A stretch of 64,000 nt of DNA from Planctomycetota bacterium (GCA_016179685.1 JACPCR010000062.1:159719-223718); one strand, 5' to 3'. Shown: positions 44,692-53,251, counted from the stretch's first letter. A program made the numbers and translations. The notes: generated by a model not told the origin, from the letters alone.

Positions 44692-45369
44692 GTGTTCTGG
44701 ATAGGGCTATTCCTCGCTGGCGGACTTGTCCTCATTGTCCTACTGGGCTCGTTCTTCATTCAGTTCAACCGCGACCCGGAAAGAACGATACCCACTGGCC
44801 CGGTCATCGTCGCTCCGGCGGACGGCAAGGTGCTGGACGTTGTGGAGGTACAGGCCGGGACGCCCGTGGACCTACCAAAGGGTTGGCTGGGACGAGTGAA
44901 GGCGATGACGACCGACCTGGACGCTGAGCCCTACTATCTCGTCCCGATTTTCATGAATCCCTTCAATGTCCACGTGCAGCGCATCCCCTTCCCTGGCCGT
45001 GTGATTCAGGTGAGGCGCTGGCCAGGGAAATTCCTCATGGCTGACTCGCTCGATGCTCTGGAAAATGCCACGGTGGAAACGCTGCTAGAGACGCCTGTGG
45101 GGAAGATGAAGGTGCTCCAGACCGCCGGCTTGCTGGTCCGGCACATCAGAAACTACCTCGTGGCAGGGCAGACAGTGCACAGGGGGGAACGCTTCGGCAT
45201 GATCGATTTCGGCTCGCAAGTGACGATCCTGATACCGAAGAAGCCGGGGCTCGAATTGGTGATTCGAAAAGGGGATACAGTACGGGGAGGTGAGACGGTT
45301 TTCGCTACGCTCCTATCCGATGGCGGCAAAGGGGGTGCACATCCGTCCCCGGATACGACTACTCCGTAA
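44692..45369 (+). CDS. psd: Phosphatidylserine decarboxylase-related protein
   Basis: A 225-aa pyruvoyl enzyme of the short PSD class. FNRDPERTIP, VAPADGKV and VPIFMNPFNVHVQR are family segments, and the self-cleavage site is Gly-Ser in IDFGSQVTILIP (about 174-175). It makes phosphatidylethanolamine at the inner membrane. GTG start with GGAGG seven bases upstream. It is followed 58 bp later by pssA, so the two-step route from CDP-diacylglycerol through phosphatidylserine is encoded together. Confidence 0.92.
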   Translation: MFWIGLFLAGGLVLIVLLGSFFIQFNRDPERTIPTGPVIVAPADGKVLDVVEVQAGTPVDLPKGWLGRVKAMTTDLDAEPYYLVPIFMNPFNVHVQRIPFPGRVIQVRRWPGKFLMADSLDALENATVETLLETPVGKMKVLQTAGLLVRHIRNYLVAGQTVHRGERFGMIDFGSQVTILIPKKPGLELVIRKGDTVRGGETVFATLLSDGGKGGAHPSPDTTTP

Positions 45370-45427
45370 CGAAAGTGCGAGGGCTTCAGTCCCGGCGAAC
45401 ACCAAGTCTTCACACAGGAGAAAACCC

Positions 45428-45961
45428 ATGAATCTAGGATCACGCGAGCATCAGATCACGGAATTCCTCGACATACCGGACTATGTAACACTGGCGGGAC
45501 TCGTCTTCGGCTTGAGTTCCATCTTTGCCTCTCTGCAGGGTCACCTCGGGCTGGCCACAGCTTTGATCGCCGCCGCTGTGACCTGCGACTTCTGGGATGG
45601 CCGGATCGCGCGATCCTTGGGACGATCGGGAGGCTTCGGAGTGCAGCTCGATGGCTTTTCTGACATCGTCACCTCCATCCTGGCGGTGGCGGTCTTTGGC
45701 TACTGCGCAGGTCTGGATTCTCCCGCCGCAATGGCAGCCATGGTGCTTTTTGCTACGGCGGGCGCGCTGCGCCTGAGCCGGTTCGCCATAACCGGCACGG
45801 TCGAGGGCTATTATGAAGGCATGCCCGTCACCTGCGGTCTTGCCATTCCCTTGGCGTACTGGCTGTGCCTGTGGTGGAAGCTGCCGGTCGGATGGATGCC
45901 GTGGCTCTACGTCATCCCGGCGTTTCTGATGGTTTCGACGATCCGGGTGAAGAAACCTTAG
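45428..45961 (+). CDS. pssA: CDP-diacylglycerol-serine O-phosphatidyltransferase
   Basis: A 177-aa membrane CDP-alcohol phosphatidyltransferase. The catalytic pattern D-x2-D-G-x2-A-R-x8-G-x3-D-x3-D is complete (D54, D57, G58, A61, R62, G71, D75, D79). I start at ATG 45428 after AGGAG; a longer frame from 45290 would overlap psd. Together with psd it forms phosphatidylethanolamine. Substrate serine is inferred from the psd neighbour. Confidence 0.9.
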   Translation: MNLGSREHQITEFLDIPDYVTLAGLVFGLSSIFASLQGHLGLATALIAAAVTCDFWDGRIARSLGRSGGFGVQLDGFSDIVTSILAVAVFGYCAGLDSPAAMAAMVLFATAGALRLSRFAITGTVEGYYEGMPVTCGLAIPLAYWLCLWWKLPVGWMPWLYVIPAFLMVSTIRVKKP

Positions 45962-46463
45962 TGAAATCCGCTCCGCCCTTCGGCTGCGATGATTTCAGAG
46001 ACAGGATTACAATCTTTGAGTGTAACTTTTCCTTGCGCAACTTCTCAACAAGTTCGGGTAAATCGTTTACCCATTTTCTATAACAATTTGCTATACAGCA
46101 ACTTATATATACGACTGTCTCAACTTCCCCGAACTTATTGAGAAGTTACCTCAGCGCCCGCTAGGGCGGGTACCAGGCGGAGCAGTTGAAAGGAGTCATG
46201 CCTGAGGCGGGTCGGGTGTTAGTTGATTCCTGACACCTGACACCTGACACCTTTCCGAGCCTTGATGGGTTGCGGGCTTCGCCAAGTCACGAGTTCGCAG
46301 GTGCGCCCGCATAGGCAAATCAGGACGATTCTTAGAGTCGCGCGGATGATTTTTGGACTATTGACCCTTATCGCGTAGACTTTTTTTGCCCTGCAAGAAC
46401 TTCTCCCCACCCCCTATTGTTTCTTGCCGATGGTCACTAAGTCTTTTCTGGGAGAGGGGTTCC
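45962..46463. other. Intergenic stretch with a MITE-like element
   Basis: No gene is seen. Besides the element at 46039-46147 there is a CCCGC/GCGGG hairpin near 46158 and a repeated CTGACACCTGACACC run near 46229. Confidence 0.5.
46039..46147. mobile_element. 109-bp MITE-like element with 20-bp terminal inverted repeats
   Basis: The left end (46039-46058, AACTTCTCAACAAGTTCGGG) and right end (46128-46147) are inverted copies with one mismatch. The interior is AT-rich and non-coding. A related pair of ends encloses 52106-52313. No transposase using these ends is in the window, so mobility is inferred from the structure. Confidence 0.6.
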
Positions 46464-47519
46464 ATGAGCGCTGCACTTGTCCGTCCCAAAATAGGTCTCG
46501 CCCTGGGCGCTGGGGCTGCAAGAGGTCTCGCACACTTGGGAGTCCTTACCGCTCTTGAGGAAAATGGCATTCCCATTGATGTGATTGTGGGAACCAGTTT
46601 TGGCGCGCTGGTGGCCGCAAATTACGCTTGTTTCAGAAATGCTCGCGAGGTCCGTGAAAAGATTATCCGCTTCGCCCTGGGCCGAACATTTCGGAGGGAA
46701 AAATTTGATTTCATCCTCCAGGCTTCTCGTTCGGCCAACAACTTTCTCGGCAGACTGGCCACTTGGGTACGAAAAGGCATCATGTTCAGCTCCACCTTGA
46801 CGCGGAACGGTTTCATCTCAGCGGAGGCCATGAGTCACAACATCGCCTCGTGCGTGCCGGACTGCCGCATCGAGGACGCGGCGATCCCATTCTGCGCCGT
46901 GGCGGCAGACGTACATACGGGCGAGGAGTTGCTGATCACCCGCGGGCCCATGCGGCAGGCCGTGCACGCCAGTTGCGCCATCGCAGGGGTCTTTCCGCCC
47001 GTTGACATCGGCGGCCACGTGGTGGTCGACGGCGGGTGCGTGGACAAGGTGCCGGTCCTGCCCGCCTTGAAACTCGGCGCAGATGTAGTCATTGCCGTGG
47101 ATGTCGGAAGCGATCTGACGATCGAGCAGCCGACCAACGGCGCAGGCATGCTCTGGCGCGCCTCGGTCATCGAGGGGGCCACTCTGAAACGGATGCAGCT
47201 CTGCATCGCTGACGTCGTGATCAACCCGCAGGTGGGCAAGGTACATTGGGCGGATTTCCACCAGCCCGAGCTGCTGGCCGAGCTGGGCGAAACGGCAGCC
47301 CTGGCCGCCTTGCCTGGAATCCGCTCGGCCTTGAGCATCGCCGGCGACGCCCCGGCGGGACGCCTGCCGGGCGCCCGCGAGCGGGCAGCCCCTTTCCTGG
47401 CAAAGGAGACCATGCGTTTTTTTGAGATACCCACTCCCAAAATGGAGCGAAGAGAAGACACGGAAAAAGTCATGGCCGGGGCACTCGAAGCCGTATCCAG
47501 CCAGGCCGTGCCCTCTTAG
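46464..47519 (+). CDS. Patatin-like phospholipase
   Basis: A 351-aa Ser-Asp dyad lipase. Oxyanion loop GAGAARG (15-21), nucleophile elbow GTSFG with S45, and the aspartate in VVVDGGCVDKVPV (about 190). It hydrolyses acyl chains from phospholipids, probably in the inner-membrane/cytoplasm. ATG 46464 follows GGGAGAGG; a longer frame from 46386 has no ribosome site. No signal peptide. It comes after the psd-pssA genes but behind a 500-bp gap with a MITE-like element, so it is its own unit. Confidence 0.9.
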   Translation: MSAALVRPKIGLALGAGAARGLAHLGVLTALEENGIPIDVIVGTSFGALVAANYACFRNAREVREKIIRFALGRTFRREKFDFILQASRSANNFLGRLATWVRKGIMFSSTLTRNGFISAEAMSHNIASCVPDCRIEDAAIPFCAVAADVHTGEELLITRGPMRQAVHASCAIAGVFPPVDIGGHVVVDGGCVDKVPVLPALKLGADVVIAVDVGSDLTIEQPTNGAGMLWRASVIEGATLKRMQLCIADVVINPQVGKVHWADFHQPELLAELGETAALAALPGIRSALSIAGDAPAGRLPGARERAAPFLAKETMRFFEIPTPKMERREDTEKVMAGALEAVSSQAVPS

Positions 47520-47955
47520 GCGCTTGGGGCGTCAAACTTGAAAAAACTTTTTGAGTTTGAGTGGCATTTTTTAATGGCTTCCGTTTCCCTGCATGGGTTG
47601 CGCCGGCGAAGCCGGGCCAATCCGGGCTCTGAAATTCGCGAGCCCGAAGTGCCCAGTGGATTTCATGAGAGTCTAAACGAATAACAACTCCGCACCCCGC
47701 GCCCACTGCGTGGGCACCCGGCGCGCCCACGGTGGAGATATTGAATAGGTGTCCCGCCAGGGGCGGCTCAGATGATTCCTGACCCGCCCGCGGCGGGACA
47801 CATTCCCGAACCTTGGTGGTTTGCGGGTATCACCCAGCTTGAAGCACGACGCAACGGAGGTTCTTGCCGGAATTCGTTCTTGCTGCGGACCCGAGAAGGT
47901 GGAATCCCGCAACGAGAACAAGGAATCCTTGAGGATTGCCGACCTCAAGGATTCC
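47520..47955. other. Gene-poor stretch with palindromes
   Basis: No gene supported. GCCCAC-TGC-GTGGGC (47701-47715) and GTCCCGCC/GGCGGGAC (47751-47758 with 47792-47799) are perfect stems. Confidence 0.4.
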
Positions 47956-48506
47956 TTAGAAGATTCGACACGAATGGCGGTGTACATCTCTTCGGAATCC
48001 CCCCACGCTTCGATTCAGGCCGTTGCTTCCACCACGAGTCCCAGGGCTCGCGGTGGGAAGGGAATTCTGACCCGTTTTTCTTTTCAAAGAGCCGTAGGCA
48101 TGTCCTCGCACGGACTCGCTCGGATCGTCCAGAGCCTCGATGAGAGAGGCGGCAACCTCGTCCGTTGAGTATTTATCGAGCCAGGCCGTCGCCCTCAAAC
48201 GGGCGGCCTCGTCCGGAGATGACCGTAATCATTCAATTGATTGACGACAAAGCCCAAGGATCTTCCGTTCCCGTGGGCGATTTCCAAATCGAGTTGGTCA
48301 GCCAGAAGGAGTGGGGCGCGCGGGTGTTCCATCTCGCCTACACTCTGGATTGCATCGAGACGCGCCTTCAGGGAATTCGCCGTCCAGGTCCGGAATTGGT
48401 AGCACGCCAAGCGGATTGCAGCCCGACGGTGATGCCGGAAAACGAAGCGACCGCTAAGGGCTGAGATGAAGAGGATCGGCAAGAATATCCGAAGCCGCTT
48501 TTTCAC
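47956..48506 (-). pseudogene. Frameshifted gene for an exported HEAT-repeat-like protein
   Basis: From the GTG at 48506 the reading gives a signal-like start (MKKRLRIFLPILFISALSG) and SVGEMEHPRAPLLLADQLD before stopping near 48196. A different frame continues as SPDEAARLRATAWLDKYSTD, EVAASLIEALDDPSESVRGH, a HEAT-type helix pair, down to 47956. A single frameshift near 48225 joins the two. Either the gene is dead or there is a sequencing error in this spot. Confidence 0.5.
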
Positions 48507-48661
48507 GCCCGCAACTCGGTCCCCAGTTCTTTTGCGGACTTCGAGATTTCAATTCCGATGTGAGCTGTCATGTCTTCCACCTCAATCGCCGCTAGAATAC
48601 CCGGACTCACGGGCGTTCCTGCTACCGCGGCCTGGGGCCGCAGCCAAGTCTTCGCCGTCAT
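48503..48661 (-). CDS. Small ORF coupled to the HEAT-like gene
   Basis: A 52-codon frame (MTAKTWLRPQAAVAG... AHIGIEISKSAKELGTELRA) whose TGA overlaps the GTG of the HEAT-like reading (GTGA). The overlap is the only sign that it is real. No family is recognised and no convincing ribosome site is seen. Confidence 0.25.
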   Translation of the reverse strand: MTAKTWLRPQAAVAGTPVSPGILAAIEVEDMTAHIGIEISKSAKELGTELRA

Positions 48662-49180
48662 CTTGCTCGATTTCTTTGTCGTACACTAGATCGCAATCTT
48701 CGTCGATTCATCTCCTTGCCGCGACTCCTTCATCCAGCCCCGTCATCCTGTTCAATCTCACGTCGCGCGGAGAAGACGGCAACGACTACGACGAAGATGA
48801 CGACAAAGAGGATTCCCGGCGAAGTTGTCGACGAGGAAGGGCTTCCGATCACCTTACCATGTCCGCCGTCTTAACTGGGTTCACTCAGACGACTTATCGA
48901 GAAGGCGAGGATCGGCACAAGGATCACGACAAAGGAAATATTCACGCACGCGACGTAAACTTTCCCGCGCAATTCTGAACATAGGTACTTCGTGCCGACC
49001 CGCCAATGGCGGGCCAATGGCGGGGAAAACCCTTCCAACTGGTCTCCGATTCTAAAGAAGGGCTTTTCCCCGCGACCCTTTTCCTAAGACTTTTATTCTG
49101 GCTACGCCATGAAGGGGCCATAATTCTTCAAGATCCTGCGCTATTTGCCACGCGATTGGAATTCCGAGCCTGTCAAACCA
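48662..49180. other. Decayed or non-coding stretch
   Basis: No intact gene. Two short minus-strand readings look like isolated membrane segments (FVVILVPILAFSISRLS and ILFVVIFVVVVAVFSAR), each ending soon after, consistent with remnants of membrane proteins. Confidence 0.35.
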
Positions 49181-49194
49181 AGGGGAGGTGAGGC

Positions 49195-50727
49195 ATGAGC
49201 GGTGTGCCGCTTCACAGCATCCGCGACGTCTGGTATCACAACCTGGAGAAGTTTCCGGGCAAGCTGGCGGTCATTGATGAGGGCAAATCCCATCATTACC
49301 GGGAATGCGATCTGCTGAGCGACCGACTGCGCCGAGAGTTGGCCACTCGGTACGGCTTCCGCCCGGGCGACAAGGTGGCGATCGCGGGGCCGAACTGCTT
49401 CGAGTATTACATCACCTACTGGGCCGTCATGAAGAGCGGCGGAGTGGCCGTGCCGGTCAATACCCGGCTCGGCAGCGAAGAGATGCGGCACGTGCTCGAC
49501 CATTCGGATGCGGCGATCTGGGTCGTGCACCGGGACATCTGGCCGGCGGTCCGCGAGGCTGCCTCGGGCTGTACGGCGCTTCGGCACGTGGTCGGCATGA
49601 GGTTCAGCGAACCCGGGATCGAGGCGTTCGATTCTTTGGTGGCGCAGGGTGAGAACTGGGACTTCCGGCCGGAGATCCGGGAGGAAGACCTGGGAATTAT
49701 CATGCACACTTCAGGCACGACGGGCCGACCGAAGGGTGCGATGATGCGGCACGGGGACCTGCTCTTCAATAACAAGCTCGCGATCTATGCCCACGGCCTG
49801 CGCCACGAGGATGTCCATATGCTGGTCGTGCCGATGTTCCATGCCACCGCCCTCTACAGCCTGCTGCCAACCAGCGCGCTCCTGGGCTCGACGATCGTGC
49901 TGTCGCCAAAAACGGACATCCGGTATCTGGTGGAACTCATTCAAACGCACCGGATTACGACCTTCTTCGGGGTGCCGACGCTGTTCCATTTCCTGAGCTT
50001 GATGAAAGGGCTGGACCAGTATGACCTTTCAAGCCTTCGGCTCATTGCGTATGCAGGATCGCCGATGCCGCCGGTGACGATCCGGAAATTGCGGACGCTT
50101 TTTCCCCACATTCTCCTGCATAATTTCTTCGGATTGACGGAGACCATCTCGATGACGCATGTCCTTCCGAGTCAGGACGCCGACGTGCGGCCCGAGTCGA
50201 TCGGCAAGCTCCTGCCTCATGTGAGCCAGTGCATCCTGGACGAAGGGGGCAATGAGCTTCCGCCGGGGCAGGTGGGCGAGCTGCACTTCCACCGCTCGAA
50301 TGTGATCCCGGGCTACTGGAAGGAGCCGGGCCGGCTGGAGCAGGCGATGCGAGGCGAGTGGTTCAACACGGGCGACTTGGCGCTCGTCGATGAGGAGGGC
50401 TACGTGTACTTGAAGGGGCGCAGTAAGGACATGATCATCGTGGGCGGTGAAAACGTGTATGCCCTTGAGGTGGAAAACTGTATCATGACCCATGAGAAGG
50501 TGCTGGAGGCGGCGGTGATTGGTGTCCCGGCGACGGGCGTCCGGGCCTATCTCGGGGAGCTGGTCAAGGCGGTGGTTGTGACCCGGCCCGGGTCGGAATT
50601 GGCGGAGGCGGAGATCAAGCGGCACTGTGTGGAGCGCCTGGCAAGCTATAAAGTGCCACAGTTTATCGAGTTCCGAAGCGAACTGCCCCGCAACGCCAGC
50701 GGTAAAGTGCTGAAACGACTGCTCTAG
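49195..50727 (+). CDS. AMP-forming acyl-CoA synthetase/ligase
   Basis: A 510-aa adenylate-forming enzyme. The P-loop TSGTTGRPKG is at about 172-181, FFGLTETISMTHV is the A5 motif, GEWFNTGDLALVDEEGYVYLKGRSKDMIIVGGENVY holds the hinge, and the catalytic lysine is in NASGKVLKR at the end. It activates a carboxylic acid as acyl-AMP and then acyl-CoA. Strong GGGGAGGTGAG ribosome site. Chain length cannot be read from sequence. The stop codon lies in a 19-bp perfect hairpin. Confidence 0.93.
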   Translation: MSGVPLHSIRDVWYHNLEKFPGKLAVIDEGKSHHYRECDLLSDRLRRELATRYGFRPGDKVAIAGPNCFEYYITYWAVMKSGGVAVPVNTRLGSEEMRHVLDHSDAAIWVVHRDIWPAVREAASGCTALRHVVGMRFSEPGIEAFDSLVAQGENWDFRPEIREEDLGIIMHTSGTTGRPKGAMMRHGDLLFNNKLAIYAHGLRHEDVHMLVVPMFHATALYSLLPTSALLGSTIVLSPKTDIRYLVELIQTHRITTFFGVPTLFHFLSLMKGLDQYDLSSLRLIAYAGSPMPPVTIRKLRTLFPHILLHNFFGLTETISMTHVLPSQDADVRPESIGKLLPHVSQCILDEGGNELPPGQVGELHFHRSNVIPGYWKEPGRLEQAMRGEWFNTGDLALVDEEGYVYLKGRSKDMIIVGGENVYALEVENCIMTHEKVLEAAVIGVPATGVRAYLGELVKAVVVTRPGSELAEAEIKRHCVERLASYKVPQFIEFRSELPRNASGKVLKRLL

Positions 50728-50773
50728 CACACCGGAACGGGATCCCCCAGCACCTCCCGTTCCGGTGTGCTAG
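50724..50773 (+). terminator. Perfect 19-bp hairpin containing the ligase stop codon
   Basis: CTAGCACACCGGAACGGGA (50724-50742) pairs without mismatch with 50755-50773 over a 12-nt loop. The stop TAG is 50725-50727. An AAATTTTTCCCATTTT run follows a few bases later, which could act as a late U-tract. Confidence 0.8.
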
Positions 50774-50834
50774 CGAGAAATTTTTCCCATTTTCGTTCCC
50801 CACTCTCTTCCTCTTATGGGCCTGCTTGGCGGAG

Positions 50835-50898
50835 GAACGGATTCCGACGCCAAGCGCTCGTAGCGGAGCGCATGCCGTATTCCACCCGTAGACCCATC
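50835..50898 (+). repeat. 63-bp dispersed repeat, copy 2
   Basis: Inverted relative to the copy at 43707-43769. It holds GAACGGATTCCG, GTAGCGGAGCGCATGCCGTA and TCCACCCGTAG. It lies between the ligase terminator and the double winged-helix gene. Confidence 0.75.
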
Positions 50899-50925
50899 TC
50901 CTCCGTCAACGCTTGTCGGATTGAG

Positions 50926-50941
50926 GCCGCCGTACGGCGGC
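50926..50941. promoter_or_regulatory. 16-bp perfect palindrome upstream of the winged-helix gene
   Basis: GCCGCCGTACGGCGGC, centred 60 bp before the regulator start. It is a candidate operator for the regulator itself, or simply a small hairpin; there is no second copy nearby. Confidence 0.4.
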
Positions 50942-50993
50942 TTCGCCGTCTCTTGTCGCGGAAAGCCGAGTCGTCCCCACGGTATCTCTTTCC

Positions 50994-51575
50994 ATGAAAG
51001 CCACCCGGTCTTACGAAGGTCATCCCAGCCTGTGGCGGACGTGCCGCGGTCTCGCCAATCGAGTGCGCCTGCGAATGGTTCAACATCTGAGGCTGCACCC
51101 GGGTCAATCTGTCCGCCAGATTGCCCGGGCGCTGCATATTCGGCCGAACGTGGCCAGCCCGTACCTTCGCATCCTGAACGCGCGCGGATTGCTCCGCGTT
51201 GAACGATCCGGCAGAGAGGTGCTCTATACCCTGGGCCCCGATAAGAATGTTCCGCAGGCGACGCCCCTGGTGAAGTCCCTTCGGTCCGCGCTCGCTTCGG
51301 GCTGTTCCCTGGATCGGCTGTTCAGAAGCTTGACCGCATTCACACACCCGAGGCGCGAGGTCCTGTTCCGGGCACTCGAGGAGCCTGGGCTGGGCTTGAG
51401 AGATCTGAAGCGCAGAACAGGCATTTCCTCCGGGGCTCTGAGGCGTCACCTCCGCAAGCTGACCGCACGGGGCTTTGTTGCTTCCGGCAAGAGTGCCTAC
51501 ACCCGGATCGTGCCGCAGGACGCCTTTTGTCGCGCTTTGGCGGAGCTGGCGTTGGCTTCGGGACCCGTGAAGTGA
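50994..51575 (+). CDS. ArsR-like transcriptional regulator with two winged-helix domains
   Basis: A 193-aa protein. The first winged helix (about 10-78) reads LANRVRLRMVQHLRLHPGQS, VRQIARALHIRPNVASPYLR and ARGLLRVERSGREVLYTL, the ArsR pattern. A second one (about 118-180) reads RREVLFRALEEPGLGLRDLK, RRTGISSGALRRHLRKLTAR and GFVASGKSAYTRI. No metal-binding cysteine pair is present, so the signal is probably not a metal. It may control the ligase upstream or itself. Tandem domains in one chain could bind DNA as a monomer. Confidence 0.82.
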   Translation: MKATRSYEGHPSLWRTCRGLANRVRLRMVQHLRLHPGQSVRQIARALHIRPNVASPYLRILNARGLLRVERSGREVLYTLGPDKNVPQATPLVKSLRSALASGCSLDRLFRSLTAFTHPRREVLFRALEEPGLGLRDLKRRTGISSGALRRHLRKLTARGFVASGKSAYTRIVPQDAFCRALAELALASGPVK

Positions 51576-51596
51576 GGGGTAATGCCGCCGCCCCGC

Positions 51597-51945
51597 CACA
51601 CGTCGCGAGGTGTGATCCGGCCCGCGAGGGGGTGCATGGCGTGCATGAGCCTGAGGGGATGCGGCCGGATCACTCGTCGCGAGGTGAGGCGCGGGTGTGT
51701 CGGCATCAGGCGATTGGTCGGCTTGCGGATTCGGGGTGTGATGCGGAAGGTGGCCGGCCGCATGTTAGCGGATCACACGTCGCGAGGTGTGGCGCGGCGC
51801 GCCAGCGGTGCATCGCGTGCGCGAGCCTTCGCGGATGCCTGCGGATCACACGTCGCGAGGTCTGGCGCGGCGCGCCAGGCGGTGCATCGCGTGCATGAGC
51901 CTGAGGGGATGCCTGCGGATCACACGTCGCGAGGTCTGGCGCGGG
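51597..51945 (+). repeat. Tandem repeat array, about 73-74 bp unit
   Basis: The core CACACGTCGCGAGGT(G/C)TG starts at 51597, 51671 (one base different), 51774, 51847 and 51921, spaced 74, 103, 73 and 74 bp. The rest of the unit is conserved too (GCGGTGCATCGCGTGC, GAGCCTGAGGGGATGC), so this is not a CRISPR. The encoded frames look artificial. It follows the regulator gene directly. Confidence 0.8.
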
Positions 51946-52105
51946 TTTGGCGGGGGGATGCTTCCGATTGCCGTTTTACACTACTTGACCGACTTTTCAG
52001 ATAAGTATTTATAAAAAAGAAAATTGTAGCCTTCGTCGCCAGGTGATTGCACTAAATCTCGATTCGTAAGTATTTGATATTTAAGAACTTAAGAGTTGAC
52101 TGGGT

Positions 52106-52313
52106 GTCATCTCAATAAGTTGGGGAAGACGATCAGGTCAAGCCCATGAAGTATGAATTTCGTGGCGGAACGCGTCAGCGTTCCGTCCGAGAGATGAGAT
52201 TTGAGGGCCCAGACGGAGCGCTGACGCGCTTCGCTACGAAAATTCGCGAAGCGCTGAATCATCATCGGTTACGAAATCGGGCGGGTCCACCTACCCGAAC
52301 TTATTGAGAAGTT
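52106..52313. mobile_element. MITE-like element, about 208 bp, with an inner REP-like pair
   Basis: The right end (52294-52313) is the inverted form of the 20-bp end seen at 46039, exact to the 46128-46147 copy; the left end (52106-52125) matches it at about 16 of 20 positions. It contains two facing stem-loops described for 52162-52237. Confidence 0.6.
52162..52237. repeat. Facing pair of REP-like stem-loops (BIME-like)
   Basis: Left unit: GTGG (52162-52165) then CGGAACGC-GTCA-GCGTTCCG (52166-52185). Right unit on the minus strand: GTAG (52234-52237) then CGAAGCGC-GTCA-GCGCTCCG (52214-52233). Both have a tetranucleotide 5' of an 8-bp stem with a GTCA loop and matching outer flanks (GAATTT-C). 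28 bp separate them. This is the layout of REP elements in inverted pairs, known to be targets of TnpA-REP/RAYT proteins. Confidence 0.65.
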
Positions 52314-52462
52314 ATTTGATTGGGCAGGAGTCAGTCAGCTTGAGCGGTTTAGAAGTCGGGGGTTGGTGGTCTTGGCTCGGCCACACCTGGTGTGGTGTGA
52401 CCAGGCCACGGGGCTTCGTCGCGCAGTGTGCGAGTGGGCTACTCCACCTTTATTGTTTTCGA

Positions 52463-53251
52463 TCACACACCGGATTCGCGCGTCCGAGTCCAGAGTTTAA
52501 CCGTTTGGCCGAGGACTTCACCCGCCGGAGCGCGACACAGCCAGTCCGCCATGGGGTCCAGGGGCGTTTCCTCTCGGTTCAGGATTCCCAGCCAGGCGCC
52601 ATGCCGCTTGGCCAGCGCGGGGAGCGAAGCGGCGGGCTGGACCTGGAGGGACGAGCCGATGACCAGGAAGGCTGGACAGGACTGGGACTCCTCGAAGGCT
52701 TTCTGGAGGAGGTCTTCGGGCAGGGCCTGGCCAAAGGAGATCGTCGCTGGCTTGAGGAATCCGCCGCACTTGCGGCAAGGAGGGACGTCCTCGCCGGCTT
52801 CGAGCCGGGCCTGGACCTCACTCCTCGGGGTGCGATCGCCGCACTGGAGGCAGTTCACCCAGCGTTCCGTGCCGTGGAGCTCGAGAATCCTGTCCGGACT
52901 GTTTCCAGCCATCTCGTGCAGTCCGTCGATGTTTTGGGTGATGAGGACCTGAAGCTTGCTGTGGCGTTCCATTTCAGCGATGGCCAGATGTCCGCCGTTG
53001 GGTACGGCCCCGTCGAAGTCCCGGTAGGCCTCTTTCTTGTATTGCCAGTAACGACGGCGAGCTTCTGCACTGGCCAGGAACTCGGGGTAAAGAACTGGGC
53101 GGTAGCGCGACCAAACGCCACCGGGGCTGCGGAAGTCGGGGATGCCGCTCTCTGTGCTGATGCCGGCCCCCGTGAAGACGACGATCCGCTCGACAGCTTC
53201 GATGACCCGTGCCAGCTCCCGGGCGGCTTGTCCGGCGTCGTTGGCGTCCAC
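52463..53251 (-). CDS. SIR2-family NAD-dependent protein deacylase
   Basis: A 262-aa sirtuin. GAGISTESGIPDFRSPGG binds NAD, TQNIDGLHE and the catalytic histidine in LELHGTERW follow, and four cysteines in CLQCGD...CRKCGG form the zinc site. It removes acyl groups from lysines using NAD and often resets acyl-CoA synthetases, such as the one at 49195, though this is only suggestive. It begins four bases after the SDR stop, so it belongs to the same operon. Confidence 0.93.
   Translation of the reverse strand: MDANDAGQAARELARVIEAVERIVVFTGAGISTESGIPDFRSPGGVWSRYRPVLYPEFLASAEARRRYWQYKKEAYRDFDGAVPNGGHLAIAEMERHSKLQVLITQNIDGLHEMAGNSPDRILELHGTERWVNCLQCGDRTPRSEVQARLEAGEDVPPCRKCGGFLKPATISFGQALPEDLLQKAFEESQSCPAFLVIGSSLQVQPAASLPALAKRHGAWLGILNREETPLDPMADWLCRAPAGEVLGQTVKLWTRTRESGV

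Noticed and set aside
51597..51945. CRISPR array
   Set aside because: The whole 74-bp unit is conserved, with no short identical repeat and unique spacers, and no cas genes are present.
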